Source: a virus
IMG/VR virus record: IMGVR_UViG_3300037488_000797
Span: 1-35,565 of that record
Direction: 5' to 3' (one strand)
DNA length: 35,565 nucleotides
A program made the position numbers and the translations under genes. A model generated the notes under the pieces. That model worked only from the letters and a program-made list of their open reading frames with translations. It was not told the origin of the DNA and ran no database searches. Position 1 is the first letter of the stretch; each line of letters opens with the position of its first letter. Positions 1-6,542 of this stretch are shown one piece after another.

Positions 1-127
1 AAGCGTTTGATGATGACGTCGCAGTACTTGGGGTCGAGCTCCATCAGGCGTGCTCGACGGTTTGCTTTCTGGCAGGCGATCAGCGTGCTTCCGCTACCAC
101 CAAAAAGGTCAAGGACGATCCAGCCAT
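1..127. repeat. Terminal direct repeat, left copy (circular closure overlap)
   Basis: These 127 bases are identical to bases 35439-35565. The methyltransferase reading frame continues without a break when the two copies are merged, so the molecule is circular or circularly permuted with 35,438 unique bp. The exact length of 127 equals a k-mer size commonly used by de Bruijn assemblers, so the repeat is best read as an assembly overlap and not as a physical terminal repeat. Confidence 0.95.
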
Positions 128-1241
128 CCATGCTTGACCATTCCACCATGCGTTGCACCAGTCCGACTGGCTTCATGGTTGGGTGCAGATCGCTCTTGGT
201 TGGCCGGTCGTGGCGCACGATGGTGGTTGGCATTTGCTCTTTGATCTGCTTGAGCATGGCCACCATGTCATCCTTTTTCATCTTGTCGATGTCCAGATCA
301 TCATCAATCACTGAAGTCAAAGTGAAGTCTTTGCAGAAATAATGGCCAGCGCCTTCTTTCCATCCGTAAATTATTGGTTCATGTTTCCAATTAAAGTCTT
401 TTCGAGAGAGAGTTCCGCTTTGCTTTACCCAAATTAAAACCTGAGAAATTTTTAAACCTGAATCAACCAAACATTCAGAAAATGCTGCTCGTTCAACTTC
501 TGAATGAGCCACATAAATCACCGCGCCTTCGCGCATGTTCTCGAAGTACCTAGCATAGACCGCATCCAAAAACTTTCGGAATTCAGCGTCACTCATGTCA
601 TCGTTCATGATCTTTCCTGCTTTTCCGTTGATCGCCACGTTGTAGGGTGGATCAGTCCAAACGAGGTCAGCTTTGTCGCCATCCATGAGCTTGGCCAGAT
701 CATCAGCCTGCGTGCTGTCACCGCACATGAGGCGGTGTTCGCCAAGCAGCCAAACGTCACCGAGCTGGCTTTTCGGTTTCTCTTGGACTTCTGGGACTGC
801 GTTCTCGTCTGTCAAACCTTCGGTCGGTTCTTCGGCCATGAGCTCGGACAGCTCGTTTTTTCCAAAGCCAATCAGTGAAATGTCAAATCCCAAGTCTTGC
901 AACTCACTGAGTTCAAGGTTGAGCATGGATTCATCCCAGCCTGCGTTCATGGCCAGCTTGTTGTCGGCAATGACGTAGGCGCGTTTCTTGGCATCGCTCC
1001 AGCCTTTGGCCACCATGACCGGAACTTCGGTCATCTTTAGACGTTGGGCTGCAAGGGTGCGACCGTGGCCTGCGATGATGCTGCCGTCCTCATCCACCAG
1101 GACGGGGGTGGTCCAGCCCCATTCTTTGATGCTTGCTGCCAGTTGGCTGATCTGTTCATCGGAGTGGGTGCGGCTGTTGCGTGCGTAAGGTGTGAGGCGG
1201 GTGATGTCCCACTTTTCCACTTTGTCGGCTGGGTTTGTCAT
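1..1241 (-). CDS. ParB-like domain fused to beta-class DNA methyltransferase (N-terminal part, split by contig end)
   Basis: The complete protein is 440 residues once the circle is closed; this segment holds about the first 413. Residues 1-95 look like a ParB/Sulfiredoxin-type nuclease fold (LTPYARNSRTHSDEQI, then AGHGR at 57-61). Residues 160-420 are an amino-methyltransferase: the catalytic motif DPPY is at 197-200, HPTMKPV at 353-359 and the SAM-binding FGGSGST at 380-386. Motif IV before motif I is the beta-class order, which modifies adenine N6 or cytosine N4. The start ATG lies two bases after the stop of the upstream 43-residue gene, with no strong Shine-Dalgarno of its own, so translation is probably coupled. 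No restriction enzyme gene is nearby, so it is likely an orphan methylase for anti-restriction or regulation. Bases 361-480 are much richer in A+T than the rest of the gene. Confidence 0.92.
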   Translation of the reverse strand, partial: MTNPADKVEKWDITRLTPYARNSRTHSDEQISQLAASIKEWGWTTPVLVDEDGSIIAGHGRTLAAQRLKMTEVPVMVAKGWSDAKKRAYVIADNKLAMNAGWDESMLNLELSELQDLGFDISLIGFGKNELSELMAEEPTEGLTDENAVPEVQEKPKSQLGDVWLLGEHRLMCGDSTQADDLAKLMDGDKADLVWTDPPYNVAINGKAGKIMNDDMSDAEFRKFLDAVYARYFENMREGAVIYVAHSEVERAAFSECLVDSGLKISQVLIWVKQSGTLSRKDFNWKHEPIIYGWKEGAGHYFCKDFTLTSVIDDDLDIDKMKKDDMVAMLKQIKEQMPTTIVRHDRPTKSDLHPTMKPVGLVQRMVEWSSMDGWIVLDLFGGSGSTLIACQKANRRARLMELDPKYCDVIIKR

Positions 1242-1243
1242 GC

Positions 1244-1375
1244 TCAAAACCCCCCACCACTGCGTGTGGTGCAAGTCACGCTGCCGTCCCAGTTCTTGAC
1301 GCACCGGGTTGTTTGCGATTGAGCGCTGGCAAATGTGGCCAGAGTGGTTATCAAAATGATGATGGCGGTTTTCAT
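1244..1375 (-). CDS. Small predicted secreted peptide (43 aa)
   Basis: The start ATG at 1375 follows AAAGGGAGCAAC, a good Shine-Dalgarno. The first 18 residues (MKTAIIILITTLATFASA) look like a Sec signal peptide with an ASA cleavage site. The mature part would be only about 25 residues, with two cysteines that could form one disulfide (TTRC...VTCTTR). No lipobox cysteine follows the hydrophobic segment, so it is not an Rz1-type lipoprotein. It sits between the DUF3310 gene and the methyltransferase, two bases from the latter's start. Function unknown; a periplasmic or envelope role such as superinfection exclusion is only a guess. Confidence 0.65.
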   Translation of the reverse strand: MKTAIIILITTLATFASAQSQTTRCVKNWDGSVTCTTRSGGGF

Positions 1376-1406
1376 GTTGCTCCCTTTAGATTGTGGGTTT
1401 TTGTGG

Positions 1407-1622
1407 TCATGCTGCATTGTCCTTCAGTTCGATGAGCTTGTCCAAATAGTGCCTGGCTTTTTTGAGGTCGTTAATTCCGCCCTTGTCTTGCCAACGTGAA
1501 ACGTATTTCACGATGTTTCCTTCAAAGTAGCCGAGCTGGTTGGCCGCAATAAAGTCCCATGGCTGGATGGATTTTTCCTTGTAGTGATCTCCGCCGATCT
1601 GGGTGTCGTTTGCTGTTGTCAT
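1407..1622 (-). CDS. DUF3310 (SaV-like) protein
   Basis: 71 residues. The motif GGDHYKEKSIQPWDFI near the N terminus and the following GNIVKYVSRWQDKGG, DLKKARHYLDKLIEL are the hallmarks of the DUF3310 family, common in phage early regions and distantly similar to nucleotide-pyrophosphohydrolase-like proteins. The biochemical role is not established. The start at 1622 is chosen because it overlaps the previous gene's stop as ATGA and is preceded by GGAGG; an in-frame ATG seven codons upstream would overlap the neighbour more deeply. Confidence 0.88.
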   Translation of the reverse strand: MTTANDTQIGGDHYKEKSIQPWDFIAANQLGYFEGNIVKYVSRWQDKGGINDLKKARHYLDKLIELKDNAA

Positions 1623-2182
1623 AAGTCCTCCAAGTCTTCGCAAAGGTTGTTAAAAATGTCAAGTCTGTGCTGCTTAAGTAGCATGGCATTTTTTGTCATG
1701 AGCAGCTTTCCATTTTTAGATGAAAGCCAATAGTTTGCTTTATGAGGCACTCGCTGACCAAGCGCGACGACTTTGAGGTTGTTGCAGTTTGGTGCGTATT
1801 CTTTGCGAAACAACCGCCATTCGACGCCTGGTTCATTGTCATCGTCAAGCCTGGTGCTAGTAATCCATCCATCGCCGTCTGGCGGGTTTCCGGCAAACAT
1901 CTTGGTGGATGATTTTTTCGCACGTGTCTTTTGTGCGTTAAGTTTTTGAACACATGGGACGCACCAGCGTTTAACACCGCCATCTTCAATGAGGCCATTT
2001 TCCATGAGTTGATTGATGATGCCACCAGTTCTTGATGGGGCTGCGTGATTGTTGATGGTGCGCTCTGCGTAACCCTGAGCCGCCATCCATTGAACAAAGT
2101 CATCCCGCTTGACGATGAAATTGATGCTGTCTGGTAAAGCACCAAGATGAAGGCAGAGCTTGTAAAAGGATTTCTGATTCAT
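1619..2182 (-). CDS. Winged-helix-like protein, long paralogue (187 aa)
   Basis: I do not recognise a named family. Residues 30-68 (QGYAERTINNHAAPS, then GGIINQLMENGLIE) align with residues 24-55 of the upstream 80-residue protein, in a pattern typical of a helix-turn-helix or winged helix. A CVPC pair and a basic stretch (KTRAKKSSTK) follow, then a C-terminal domain of about 90 residues. The start at 2182 overlaps the preceding stop as ATGA. The gene's base composition is clearly A+T-rich (22 G+C in the 60 bases from 1681). Its place downstream of the primase-helicase and the 2422-2615 regulatory gap suggests a replication or regulatory role, which is inference. Confidence 0.75.
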   Translation of the reverse strand: MNQKSFYKLCLHLGALPDSINFIVKRDDFVQWMAAQGYAERTINNHAAPSRTGGIINQLMENGLIEDGGVKRWCVPCVQKLNAQKTRAKKSSTKMFAGNPPDGDGWITSTRLDDDNEPGVEWRLFRKEYAPNCNNLKVVALGQRVPHKANYWLSSKNGKLLMTKNAMLLKQHRLDIFNNLCEDLEDL

Positions 2183-2421
2183 TGCGATGCTCCATGCTTG
2201 CTCATCATCATGGCGCTGGCCCATGCGTCATCAATGATGATCCAGCCATGCTCGAATGGCTCGATCATGTTGGCTTGAAGCAATCCTCCAATGAGTCCAT
2301 CGCCATTTGATGGGTCAACTGCCTTGCGAATTTTGGCTGCTGAGTAGCCCTGATTCTCCAAATGGTTTTTCAAACCACTTTCGCTGATGTAGGGTCTTGA
2401 CCCCTGTTTTTCCCAATTCAT
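2179..2421 (-). CDS. Winged-helix-like protein, short paralogue (80 aa)
   Basis: 80 residues, starting at 2421 after GGAGCAACT. The central part (QGYSAAKIRKAVDPS, then GLIGGLLQANMIEP) matches the same region of the next gene: both have Q-G-Y, an isoleucine-centred helix, P-S, a glycine-rich turn and an I-E before the predicted wing. This is a plausible small DNA-binding protein of the winged-helix type, unnamed. It is the first gene after the hairpin and repeat region at 2422-2615 and would be driven by the candidate promoter there. Confidence 0.72.
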   Translation of the reverse strand: MNWEKQGSRPYISESGLKNHLENQGYSAAKIRKAVDPSNGDGLIGGLLQANMIEPFEHGWIIIDDAWASAMMMSKHGASQ

Positions 2422-2474
2422 AGTTGCTCCAAATTTAACCGCATTACCGAACGACCCTCCTACCTATCACTCAT

Positions 2475-2498
2475 CCCCCAGTTTCACTTAACTGGGGG
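2475..2498. promoter_or_regulatory. Perfect hairpin in the regulatory gap
   Basis: CCCCCAGTT (2475-2483) and AACTGGGGG (2490-2498) form a perfect 9-bp stem with a six-base loop. Outer arms CTCAT and ATGAG extend it after a one-base bulge. Neither side has a run of T typical of an intrinsic terminator, so an operator, an mRNA leader structure or an origin element is as likely as attenuation. It lies between the primase-helicase stop and the 80-residue gene. Confidence 0.6.
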
Positions 2499-2509
2499 TA
2501 TGAGAGTAT

Positions 2510-2525
2510 GGGTAGGGTAGGGTAG
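2510..2525 (+). repeat. Three tandem GGGTA repeats
   Basis: GGGTA occurs three times head to tail at 2510, 2515 and 2520 and is followed by another G. With the GGGGG run at 2494-2498 the plus strand has four G tracts and could in principle form a G-quadruplex. An inverted TACCC lies at 2552-2556. Confidence 0.6.
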
Positions 2526-2563
2526 TTTCCGGAATTTATGCCACCTTCAACTACCCTGCGCTT

Positions 2564-2592
2564 AGTATATAACATATTGCTTTGGGTTGTAA
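2564..2592 (-). promoter_or_regulatory. Candidate sigma70-type promoter for the leftward 80-aa gene
   Basis: On the minus strand a TATACT box (2564-2569, five of six consensus) lies exactly 17 bp from TTACAA (2587-2592, a weak -35). It points toward the 80-residue gene, leaving a leader of about 140 bases containing the hairpin and GGGTA repeats. The overlap with the phased GGGTT sites suggests a regulator could bind there. Confidence 0.35.
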
Positions 2593-2610
2593 TGGGTTTT
2601 TTAGGGTTGT
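2581..2610 (+). repeat. Three GGGTT motifs at exact 10-bp spacing
   Basis: GGGTT occurs at 2584, 2594 and 2604, each inside a 10-base unit with A/T flanks. One helical turn between copies puts them on the same DNA face, as in protein-binding iterons or cooperative operators. They end six bases before the stop codon of the primase-helicase gene. Confidence 0.5.
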
Positions 2611-2615
2611 TTTTG

Positions 2616-4409
2616 TTATCTTGTTTCGGCTTGTGTTGACCACCAAGCATTTTCAAGAACACGCGCCTCTGAACTGAATTTGGATTCCTTTTTCTTGGCT
2701 GTTGGGGCATCTGCGCAGACAACCACCGCGCTGGTGACTTGCTGGTCATCTTCATCGCGCCAGCCTGGGATCGCAACTGTGTGAAGTTGTACGAAAACGG
2801 GTTCTGCCATCTCTGCGTCTTTGCTCTTGCGCTGCACGATCTGCATGGGCTGGTCATCTTTGCCTGGAATGATGCTGATCTCAATGTCCAGAGCACCGCG
2901 CCATGCTGATGATCCCCTGGCCCGGTGCTGGGCTTCCTCTGACACGCCGGTGTGGTGCACCAGGATGACAGAGCAGTCGAACTCTTGCATGAGTGCGTTG
3001 CATGCGTCCAGCATGGTCTTGGCATCCTGTGCGCTGTTTTCGTCGCCTGAGAGGAATCGGTGCAGGGTATCGACCACAATCACGCTGGGCCGGTCTTTGA
3101 GCATTCTGACCTGCTCGACGACTTTGAGATAGCCAGTCGGGGTGTTGAGGTCGCAGCCGTCTTTGGAGAGCCACATCTTGAGCTTGCCTGCTTTGTGGTG
3201 GTGCTTCCATGCAGCGACCCTGCCGCGCAGACCGTGGTGACCTTCACCAGCCAGATACACCACGTTGCCTTGGCGCACTTTGTGGCCTGCCCAGTCCTCG
3301 ATGCCGCTGGCCATGCGCAGGCACCAGTCGAGCACCACGAATGTCTTGCCGCCACCGCTGGGGCCGTGAACCATCACCAAGGCTTGGGATTGAATCCAGC
3401 GCTTGACGAGCCAGCTGATGGGGGAGGGCTGAGAGCAGAAGTCGTCCGCTGGGATGAGCCAGTCATCCTTGATGGGCATGAGGAGGCTGGCCAAATCATT
3501 GCCTGCTTGTGCATAGTCGTTGGCATCACCGAGTGTCGGAGGCATAACCATGCGTGCGCCGAATTTGGCGCTGGCCTGTTCTGCGTATCGTTGGCCGACG
3601 CCTGATTTGTCATTGTCTGCCACGATCACGATGTCCTGGGTTGCGCCGTATATTTCCCGGAGCGTACCAGTTACCGGGACCAGGTTGCTGGCGCTGTAGG
3701 CCACTACGACGGGCCTGTCGGTGGTCTCATGGATGGTGGCTGCGGTTGCAAAGCCCTCGGCGACGTATAGGGTGCCGGGTTCGTCTGTGGTGCCGAGCAT
3801 CCAAAACTTGCCGCCTGTCTGACCGCCTGGGTGATAGAGCTTTCCGCCTTCGTGGTCGATGTATTGGAGGGTGGCCAGTGTTCCGTCTTGATCGTAGAGT
3901 GGCAGCACCAGTCGACCGTCTCCTGTGATTCGTGCGCCATGCACATCGATTCCCTTCTTGGCCAGGTATGGGTGCTCGGAGCTGGCTGGGTTAGCCGTTG
4001 TCCAGATTTTCTCGACTGTGTCGCTGGCCACTTGATGCTGGCGCTCCAGTGCTGCATCTCGCAGGGCTTTGGCTTCTGTCAGGCGTTTGAGGTGGGTCAT
4101 TTCCTCGATCTGAGTGAGCTTGCGGCCAACGTCTGCACGCCAGGTCACTTCCATGCCCATGCGCCAGCAACCGAACCGGCCGGCAGGGATTCCGTCTCCA
4201 AAAACCAGATACCAGCCCGGCTTGTCGATGCCTGGTGTGCCTTTGGTTCCTGATTTGAAGCGGTGGATCTTGCCGTCCATCTCGATATGGTCTGGTGGTT
4301 CCAGACCGGCTGCACGCATTGCGTCAATCAGTTGCACTTCTGGGGGTGCGACCAGTTTCTCTGGTGGTGGTGCCCAAGGTCCGCCGAGGACTTTGGAGAG
4401 GTCAGCCAT
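2616..4409 (-). CDS. TOPRIM primase / RecA-fold helicase
   Basis: 597 residues. An N-terminal primase-like region leads into a TOPRIM domain at about 212-300, with the conserved glutamate in VAEGFATA (E218) and the D-x-D in ADNDKSG (265-267). The C-terminal half is a RepA/AAA_25 hexameric-helicase ATPase: Walker A GPSGGGKT at 349-356, Walker B VIVVDTLHRF with D447, and VILVHHTG at 481-488. The protein should prime and unwind DNA at the phage origin. There is no phage polymerase, so the host enzyme is presumably recruited. I chose the ATG at 4409, which overlaps the HTH gene stop by 8 bp; a longer in-frame extension to 4517 would lie almost entirely inside the HTH gene and reads like shadow sequence. 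Confidence 0.9.
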   Translation of the reverse strand: MADLSKVLGGPWAPPPEKLVAPPEVQLIDAMRAAGLEPPDHIEMDGKIHRFKSGTKGTPGIDKPGWYLVFGDGIPAGRFGCWRMGMEVTWRADVGRKLTQIEEMTHLKRLTEAKALRDAALERQHQVASDTVEKIWTTANPASSEHPYLAKKGIDVHGARITGDGRLVLPLYDQDGTLATLQYIDHEGGKLYHPGGQTGGKFWMLGTTDEPGTLYVAEGFATAATIHETTDRPVVVAYSASNLVPVTGTLREIYGATQDIVIVADNDKSGVGQRYAEQASAKFGARMVMPPTLGDANDYAQAGNDLASLLMPIKDDWLIPADDFCSQPSPISWLVKRWIQSQALVMVHGPSGGGKTFVVLDWCLRMASGIEDWAGHKVRQGNVVYLAGEGHHGLRGRVAAWKHHHKAGKLKMWLSKDGCDLNTPTGYLKVVEQVRMLKDRPSVIVVDTLHRFLSGDENSAQDAKTMLDACNALMQEFDCSVILVHHTGVSEEAQHRARGSSAWRGALDIEISIIPGKDDQPMQIVQRKSKDAEMAEPVFVQLHTVAIPGWRDEDDQQVTSAVVVCADAPTAKKKESKFSSEARVLENAWWSTQAETR

Positions 4410-4587
4410 GCGACACCTTGCGGCTTTCGAGGTAGTCCGAGAGAGCCTGCAAGACTTTGTGCGTGGGGTTTGCGTCTGGGTTGTCGCGCACCTTGCGGAT
4501 GGTGTTGTAGTGCACACCGGTGGCCTCTGCCACCTTCATGGGCATTCGGTCTGAGAGGGCATCTCGTATCTGTTCGAGGGTCATCAT
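4402..4587 (-). CDS. Small Cro-like HTH protein
   Basis: 61 residues. The segment MKVAEATGVHYNTIRKVRD (17-35) has the helix-turn-helix pattern of XRE/Cro-type repressors (A-x3-G at the turn, then NTIRK as recognition helix). It is the first gene of the leftward block, directly at the divergent gap, so it could repress its own promoter or the facing Sak4 promoter. The start has two adjacent ATGs (4587 and 4584); the first is eight bases after GGAG. With no integrase or second repressor, a lysogeny switch is not implied. Confidence 0.75.
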   Translation of the reverse strand: MMTLEQIRDALSDRMPMKVAEATGVHYNTIRKVRDNPDANPTHKVLQALSDYLESRKVSHG

Positions 4588-4714
4588 GTTGGTTTCTCCT
4601 TGTTGAAAAAAAATATTTCGATGTGCAAATCTTACCCCAAAAAATGGTTTATGATTCGATCACGCCACAAACAGATTCCCTGACAGTGGTGCAAACAACC
4701 AAGGAGAGCCAAGC
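4588..4714. promoter_or_regulatory. Divergent promoter gap
   Basis: This 127-bp A+T-rich gap separates the leftward HTH gene from the rightward Sak4 gene, so both transcription blocks should start here. On the plus strand TATGAT (4650-4655) fits a -10 box, but no good -35 lies 16-18 bp upstream. On the minus strand TAAGAT is a weaker -10. A run of eight A follows TTGTTG. I could not identify a clear operator. The Sak4 ribosome-binding site is AAGGAG at 4700-4706. Confidence 0.45.
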
Positions 4715-5392
4715 ATGGCAATCAATTTGAAGACGACCGGCAGTTTGTCTGCCAATGGAGTGAAGTTGCTTGTTTATGGTGCTGCTGGTGCTGGCAAGAC
4801 TACGCTTGTCAAAACCCTGCCCAATGTGATTGTGCTGAGTGCCGAGGGTGGCTTGTTGAGCATTCAAGATGCTGACCTGCCTTACATTGAGATCGCCAGC
4901 ATGGACGATTTGCGCGAGGCATTCACATGGTGCCGCGACAGCAAGGAGGCCGCTGGGTTTCAATCGGTCGCGCTGGACTCGATCAGCGAGGTGGCCGAGG
5001 TGGTGCTGTCGCATGAGATGAAGAAGTCCAAGGATGGCCGCGCTGCTTATGGCGAGATGAACAGCACCATGCAGGAGCTGATTCGCGCCTTCCGCGATCT
5101 GCCAGGCAAGCATGTCTTCATGTCGGCCAAGCTGGAGAAGTCCACCGACGAGATGGGCAAGATGCTCTACAACCCAGGCATGCCAGGCAAGAGCCTGACA
5201 CAAGGCCTGCCTTACTTCTTTGATGAAGTGCTGGCGCTGCGGGTTGAGCGCGATGCTGAGGGTGTGACGCAACGCGCCTTGATGTGCGACTCGGATGGCC
5301 TCTGGCTGGCCAAGGATCGCTCTGGCAAGTTGTCTGGCTGGGAAGCCCCAGACCTGGGCGCGATCATTGCCAAGATTGGAGCACGATCATGA
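4715..5392 (+). CDS. Sak4-like RecA-fold ATPase (AAA_24), recombinase
   Basis: 225 residues. Walker A is GAAGAGKTT at 22-30 and a Walker-B-like strand SVALDSISE is near residue 90. Length and layout fit the phage Sak4 / AAA_24 family, RecA-core ATPases used in single-strand annealing recombination. It is the first gene of the rightward block and is followed by DUF669, a Cas4-like nuclease and helicases, which is the usual setting of Sak4. It starts 8 bases after AAGGAG and its stop overlaps the next start as ATGA. Confidence 0.85.
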   Translation: MAINLKTTGSLSANGVKLLVYGAAGAGKTTLVKTLPNVIVLSAEGGLLSIQDADLPYIEIASMDDLREAFTWCRDSKEAAGFQSVALDSISEVAEVVLSHEMKKSKDGRAAYGEMNSTMQELIRAFRDLPGKHVFMSAKLEKSTDEMGKMLYNPGMPGKSLTQGLPYFFDEVLALRVERDAEGVTQRALMCDSDGLWLAKDRSGKLSGWEAPDLGAIIAKIGARS

Positions 5393-5565
5393 AATTAGAA
5401 CTGACTGAAGATGAAGTTAAGGAATTCGTTTTGGTGGGTATCAACAAGCAATTTAGCGGCATTTTTAACACCGTACAACTGGATTGCAGCTATGGTTATG
5501 TCACGAAAGCAGTTCTGACATTTGAAGATGCAGAAGATGACATCAAGGAGATTTCAAATGAGTGA
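5389..5565 (+). CDS. Hypothetical small acidic protein (58 aa)
   Basis: 58 residues beginning MKLELTEDEVKEFV and ending in an acidic tail (FEDAEDDIKEISNE). Not recognised. It is coupled to Sak4 by an ATGA overlap and to the next gene by an 8-bp overlap. The repeated acidic residues and position beside Sak4 and DUF669 could mean an accessory or DNA-mimic role, which is speculation. Confidence 0.7.
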   Translation: MKLELTEDEVKEFVLVGINKQFSGIFNTVQLDCSYGYVTKAVLTFEDAEDDIKEISNE

Positions 5566-5944
5566 ATTACAGAACCTGAGTGCTGCGTGGATGCTTCAAA
5601 AAACCACTGAAGAACATGCCGTGATTGAACGCCGCAAGGTTGAAGATCAGATTGTAAAACTTCTGGCTATTTCCGAGAACTTTGAAGGCACTGAGACTGC
5701 GGAGCCCGAGGGCTTTGTGGTGAAGATCTCTGGCCGCATTGATCGGAAGGTCGATGGCGACAAGGTGCAGGAGCTGGCCGCTGAGTTTGGTTTGAGCGAC
5801 CACTTGGCCAAGCTGTTCCGCTGGAAGCCTGAACTGAACATGTCGGCCTGGAAAGCTGCCGACGCAACGATCACCGGACCTTTGGCTGGTGCTATTACGG
5901 CCAAGCCTGGCCGCCCTTCTTTCAAAATCATCCCCAAGGAGTAA
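5558..5944 (+). CDS. Hypothetical phage recombination-region protein (128 aa)
   Basis: 128 residues; the start at 5558 is chosen for AAGGAGATTTCAA just upstream. The N terminus is helical and charged (EEHAVIERRKVEDQIVKLL), followed by a beta-rich part (GFVVKISGRIDRKVDGDKV) and a C-terminal GRPSFKIIPKE. I do not recognise a named function. Proteins of this shape often lie between Sak4 and DUF669 in phages, so a role in recombination is inferred from context only. Confidence 0.75.
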   Translation: MSELQNLSAAWMLQKTTEEHAVIERRKVEDQIVKLLAISENFEGTETAEPEGFVVKISGRIDRKVDGDKVQELAAEFGLSDHLAKLFRWKPELNMSAWKAADATITGPLAGAITAKPGRPSFKIIPKE

Positions 5945-5950
5945 TTCATC

Positions 5951-6457
5951 ATGGCTTTTCTTTCTGAATCTTTCGACGTCAACGAACTGCCCCAGGGCAA
6001 CACTGGCAACTTTGAGCCTCTGCCTGCTGGCTGGTACACCGCCACCATCTCTCAGTCTGAGCTGAAGGCAACCAAGGCAGGGAACGGCCAGTACATCAAG
6101 CTGCGTTACGACGTGACGGGCCCGACCCACCAGGGCCGTGTGGTGTTTGGCAACCTGAACATCAAAAACCCGAACCAGAAGGCTGAGGAGATCGGCCGGC
6201 AGCAACTGGGCGACATCATGCGTGCGATTGGCTTGGCCAAGGTGACGAACACCGACCAGTTGATCGGTGGCCAGATTGCCATCAAGCTGGAGGTCAAGCA
6301 GGACGATCAGTACGGTGCAAGCAATGAGGTCAAGGGCTTCAGGTCTTTGTCTGGAAGTGCTGCACCGGCTGCTGCTGGTGTGCCGCCCTTTGTGAAGCAG
6401 GCCGAGGCTGCTCAGGCTGCGACCGCGAAGGCCGCACCGCCTTGGGCTAAGAAGTAA
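5951..6457 (+). CDS. DUF669-type protein, putative ssDNA-binding
   Basis: 168 residues. GNFEPLPAGWYTATISQSEL, then GNGQYIKLRYDVTGP and GRVVFGNLNI match the DUF669 family found beside Sak4 and other phage recombinases. The C terminus is a flexible alanine/proline tail ending APPWAKK, reminiscent of the protein-docking tip of single-strand DNA-binding proteins, although it is basic and not acidic. No separate SSB was found, so this gene may fill that role. Confidence 0.82.
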   Translation: MAFLSESFDVNELPQGNTGNFEPLPAGWYTATISQSELKATKAGNGQYIKLRYDVTGPTHQGRVVFGNLNIKNPNQKAEEIGRQQLGDIMRAIGLAKVTNTDQLIGGQIAIKLEVKQDDQYGASNEVKGFRSLSGSAAPAAAGVPPFVKQAEAAQAATAKAAPPWAKK

Positions 6458-6459
6458 GC

Positions 6460-6517
6460 AAAAAAAGCCCAGGCTGTAAGGGTGTGAATTGAATTCCCCC
6501 CCCTTTGCAGTCTGGGC
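6460..6517 (-). terminator. Hairpin with T-tract on the minus strand (antisense-facing terminator)
   Basis: GCCCAGGCTG (6467-6476) pairs with CAGTCTGGGC (6508-6517) over 10 bp with one G-T wobble, and the inner AAGGG / CCCTT can extend it. Seven A at 6460-6466 become seven T after the stem on the minus strand. It therefore has terminator form for leftward transcripts, opposite to the genes around it. For rightward mRNA it is only a hairpin before the Cas4-like gene. Confidence 0.5.
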
Positions 6518-6542
6518 AATCGGCAACTACAAGGAGAACAAC

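Larger units (their letters stand above)
2422..2615. other. Intergenic region: candidate origin or control region
   Basis: This 194-bp gap is the largest non-coding stretch in the genome. It lies directly after the TOPRIM primase-helicase and before two winged-helix-like genes. It contains the phased GGGTT sites, the candidate promoter, tandem GGGTA repeats and the perfect hairpin described separately. No open frame with a ribosome-binding site is seen. Repeats plus hairpin plus a flanking replication gene are the usual ingredients of a phage origin, but no experimental or homology evidence is available here. Confidence 0.4.

Noticed and set aside
1-127. The terminal repeat as a physical direct terminal repeat for packaging
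   Set aside because: Its length equals a common assembler k-mer, it lies inside a coding gene, and the terminase and virion set are of the headful type. Read-end mapping would decide.
1-1241. Complete restriction-modification system
   Set aside because: Only the methyltransferase is present; neighbouring genes are a short secreted peptide and terminase, neither of which looks like a restriction endonuclease.
4402-4587. Lysogeny switch based on the Cro-like HTH protein
   Set aside because: No integrase, excisionase, attachment site or second repressor was seen anywhere on the circle, so a temperate lifestyle is not supported.
4649-5272. 207-codon minus-strand frame opposite the Sak4 gene
   Set aside because: It would overlap the Sak4 gene almost completely and its sequence is low-complexity in the manner of a shadow frame; Sak4 has clear motifs and a ribosome-binding site.
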